NCBI GenBank assembly: GCA_963650485.1
Contig: CAVJLN010000063.1
Location: 1-15,091 of the forward strand
Length of the DNA: 15,091 nucleotides
Origin: Suilimivivens sp963650485
Lineage (GTDB): Bacteria; Bacillota; Clostridia; Lachnospirales; Lachnospiraceae
Direction of reading: 5' to 3'
The notes below the pieces were generated by a model, which saw nothing but the letters and a program-made list of their open reading frames with translations, did not search any database and was not told the DNA's origin. Positions 13,630 to 15,091 of this stretch are shown in pieces. The position numbers were made by a program, and so were the translations under genes. Numbering within the stretch: the stretch's first letter is position 1; every line of letters begins with the position of its first letter.

Positions 13630-13681
13630 ATTTTCACAATTAATATCCAATTGTAATTTTCACAATTCGTATCCAATTGCA
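13630..13681. repeat. 26-bp tandem direct repeat upstream of the tRNA promoter
   Basis: Two adjacent units (13630-13655 and 13656-13681) beginning ATTTTCACAATT and ending ATCCAATTG plus two bases differ at three positions. They sit between the MATE gene end and the tRNA -35 box. Confidence 0.8.
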
Positions 13682-13698
13682 ACTATTCTGAATAGTTG
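13680..13698. repeat. 19-bp perfect palindrome at the end of the MATE gene
   Basis: CAACTATTC and GAATAGTTG are perfect inverted arms around one base, directly after the MATE stop codon. On the minus strand no T-run follows, so a classical terminator is doubtful; a protein site or a Rho-independent terminator of weak type are both possible. Confidence 0.6.
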
Positions 13699-15057
13699 TT
13701 ACTGTTCTCCGATATGCACAATTACCTTCCGATAAATTTTCATAAGGAAAATTACCGTTAATCCACCGGATATCAGCTCTGCAATCGGAAAGGACCACCA
13801 TACCATATCAATATTTCCGGTTCTGGAAAGCAGATATGCAACGGGAAGCAGTACAACCAACTGTCTGGCTACGGACACCAGCATACTGTATACACCATTT
13901 CCAAGTGCCTGGAACATGGAACCGCACACGATGGAAAAGCCTGCAAGCAGGAAGCTGATACTGATAATCCGCAGTGCCGGACGGCCGATTGCAAGCATCG
14001 TTTCTGACGCATCAAACAAGCCAAGCAGGCTGTCCGGTGTAATCTGGAATATCAGGAATCCGATGAGCATCAGGATCACAGCATACATAATACTAAGCTT
14101 TAACGTCTTCATCATCCGTTCCCGTTTGCCCGCACCGTAATTATAGGCGATAATCGGCACCATACCGTTGTTCAGTCCGAATACCGGCATGAAGATGAAG
14201 CTCTGGAGCTTGAAGTATACACCGAATACTGCCGCTGCCGTGGAACTGAATCCCAGCAGAATCTTATTCATACCATAGGTCATAACCGAGCCGATCGACT
14301 GCATAATAATCGAAGGAATACCCACTTCATAAATCAGTCCGATAATTTTTCCGTCCGGACGGAAGCCTTTCATCCGCAGATGAATTTCCGTATTGGCCTT
14401 AAGATTAATGATGCAGGCAATGGTTCCTGCAATAATCTGTCCGATTACAGTCGCAATTGCTGCACCGGCAACGCCCATCTTCGGTACGCCAAAATATCCA
14501 AAAATAAAAATCGGATCCAGAATAATATTAATAATTGCTCCAATACTCTGGGTAATCATGGTGTAAACGGTTTTACCGGTGGACTGCAAAAGCCGCTCAA
14601 ATACAAATTGTGCATACATACCAAAGGAGCAGCAGCATACAATCCGCAAGTACTGTACTCCATACTCGACGATCTGTGGATCCTTCGTCTGACTTAAGTA
14701 AAAGGGCTTCGTTAAAAAAAGGCCAATGAGACAGAAAACCGCATAGTTTACCAGCGCAAGGAAAACGCCGTTCTCTGCCGTTTTATCCGCCTTCTTAAAA
14801 TCCTTCTCACCAAGGGATTTTGATAACAGCGCATTAATTCCGACTCCTGTACCGGTTCCCAGGGCAATCATCAATGTCTGCAGCGGGAAAGCCAGCGAAA
14901 CTGCTGTCAGGGCATTTTCATCAATTCTCGATACAAAGATACTGTCTACAATGTTATAAAGAGCCTGCACCAGCATGGAAATCATCATCGGCAGAGACAT
15001 ACTGATTAAAAGTTTGTTGACGGGCATCACACCCATTTTATTTTCTTTCTGTTCCAT
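13699..15057 (-). CDS. MATE-family multidrug/Na+ or H+ antiporter
   Basis: The 452-residue protein has about 12 membrane segments in two homologous halves, as in MepA/NorM-type transporters. Family landmarks include PMMISMLVQALYNIVDSIFV near the N-terminus, ALGTGTGVGINALLSKSLGE, GAIINIILDPIFIFG, and in the second half the matching FGLNNGMVPIIAYNYGAGKR. Its role is export of cationic compounds or metabolites driven by an ion gradient; the substrate cannot be read from sequence. Length is normal and both halves are intact. The ATG at 15057 has AAAGG/AGGA-type sites upstream. The gene lies upstream of tRNA-Leu on the same strand and ends at a 19-bp palindrome. No regulator for it is in the window. 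Confidence 0.93.
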   Translation of the reverse strand: MEQKENKMGVMPVNKLLISMSLPMMISMLVQALYNIVDSIFVSRIDENALTAVSLAFPLQTLMIALGTGTGVGINALLSKSLGEKDFKKADKTAENGVFLALVNYAVFCLIGLFLTKPFYLSQTKDPQIVEYGVQYLRIVCCCSFGMYAQFVFERLLQSTGKTVYTMITQSIGAIINIILDPIFIFGYFGVPKMGVAGAAIATVIGQIIAGTIACIINLKANTEIHLRMKGFRPDGKIIGLIYEVGIPSIIMQSIGSVMTYGMNKILLGFSSTAAAVFGVYFKLQSFIFMPVFGLNNGMVPIIAYNYGAGKRERMMKTLKLSIMYAVILMLIGFLIFQITPDSLLGLFDASETMLAIGRPALRIISISFLLAGFSIVCGSMFQALGNGVYSMLVSVARQLVVLLPVAYLLSRTGNIDMVWWSFPIAELISGGLTVIFLMKIYRKVIVHIGEQ

Positions 15058-15091
15058 GGAAATCCTTTCTCCTTTGGCTCGCTTTCGCTCG

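Noticed and set aside
13488..13682. 64-codon minus-strand frame ending GVAELADALDLGSS...
   Set aside because: It is the well-known false translation of a tRNA-Leu gene; the tRNA occupies most of the frame.

Overview
The window looks like chromosomal DNA of a low-GC Firmicute, most likely a Lachnospiraceae-type gut Clostridium. Strong AGGAGG-type ribosome binding sites, a tRNA-Leu without encoded CCA, an oleate hydratase, a bacterial FatA-like thioesterase, a Rel-type synthetase and a CheX/CheY pair all fit this; the genus is inference. No insertion sequence, integrase, CRISPR array or rRNA is visible.

Region 1 (1 to about 3925) is visibly more AT-rich than the rest and looks accessory. Two gene groups diverge from a 180-bp control region. 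Rightward runs a tight three-gene operon: a BlaI/MecI-type repressor, an M56 (BlaR1-like) membrane metallopeptidase with a short 66-residue ectodomain in place of a penicillin-binding sensor, and a 77-residue secreted peptide whose start overlaps the M56 stop. It ends at a strong terminator. Leftward runs a 148-residue secreted protein of unknown family, then a large lipoprotein (propeller-like front part, substrate-binding-protein-like rear part) that leaves the window. A shared 13-bp near-palindromic motif lies in both promoter areas, so the two groups are probably one regulon. This is the best candidate for an undescribed system: an envelope-signal module with secreted products of unknown role.

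Region 2 (3969 to 8667, all minus strand) has a lipid and stress theme: oleate hydratase, a TetR-family regulator, a Rel/SpoT-type nucleotidyltransferase and an acyl-ACP thioesterase. The Rel-type gene and tetR form an operon that ends in its own terminator. ohyA follows with its own -10 box and a palindrome that may be the TetR operator. The 3' end of tetR carries a 39-bp tandem duplication.

Region 3 (8738 to 13251, minus strand) holds glycogen phosphorylase, an MgtC/SapB membrane protein, a single-domain CheY-like receiver and a CheX-type phosphatase with an unusual three-repeat N-terminal module. The last two form a two-gene operon with a clear sigma-A-type promoter.

Region 4 (13460 to the end, minus strand) holds a tRNA-Leu(UAG) with its own promoter and terminator, then a MATE efflux transporter. 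Between them lie a 26-bp tandem repeat and a 19-bp palindrome.
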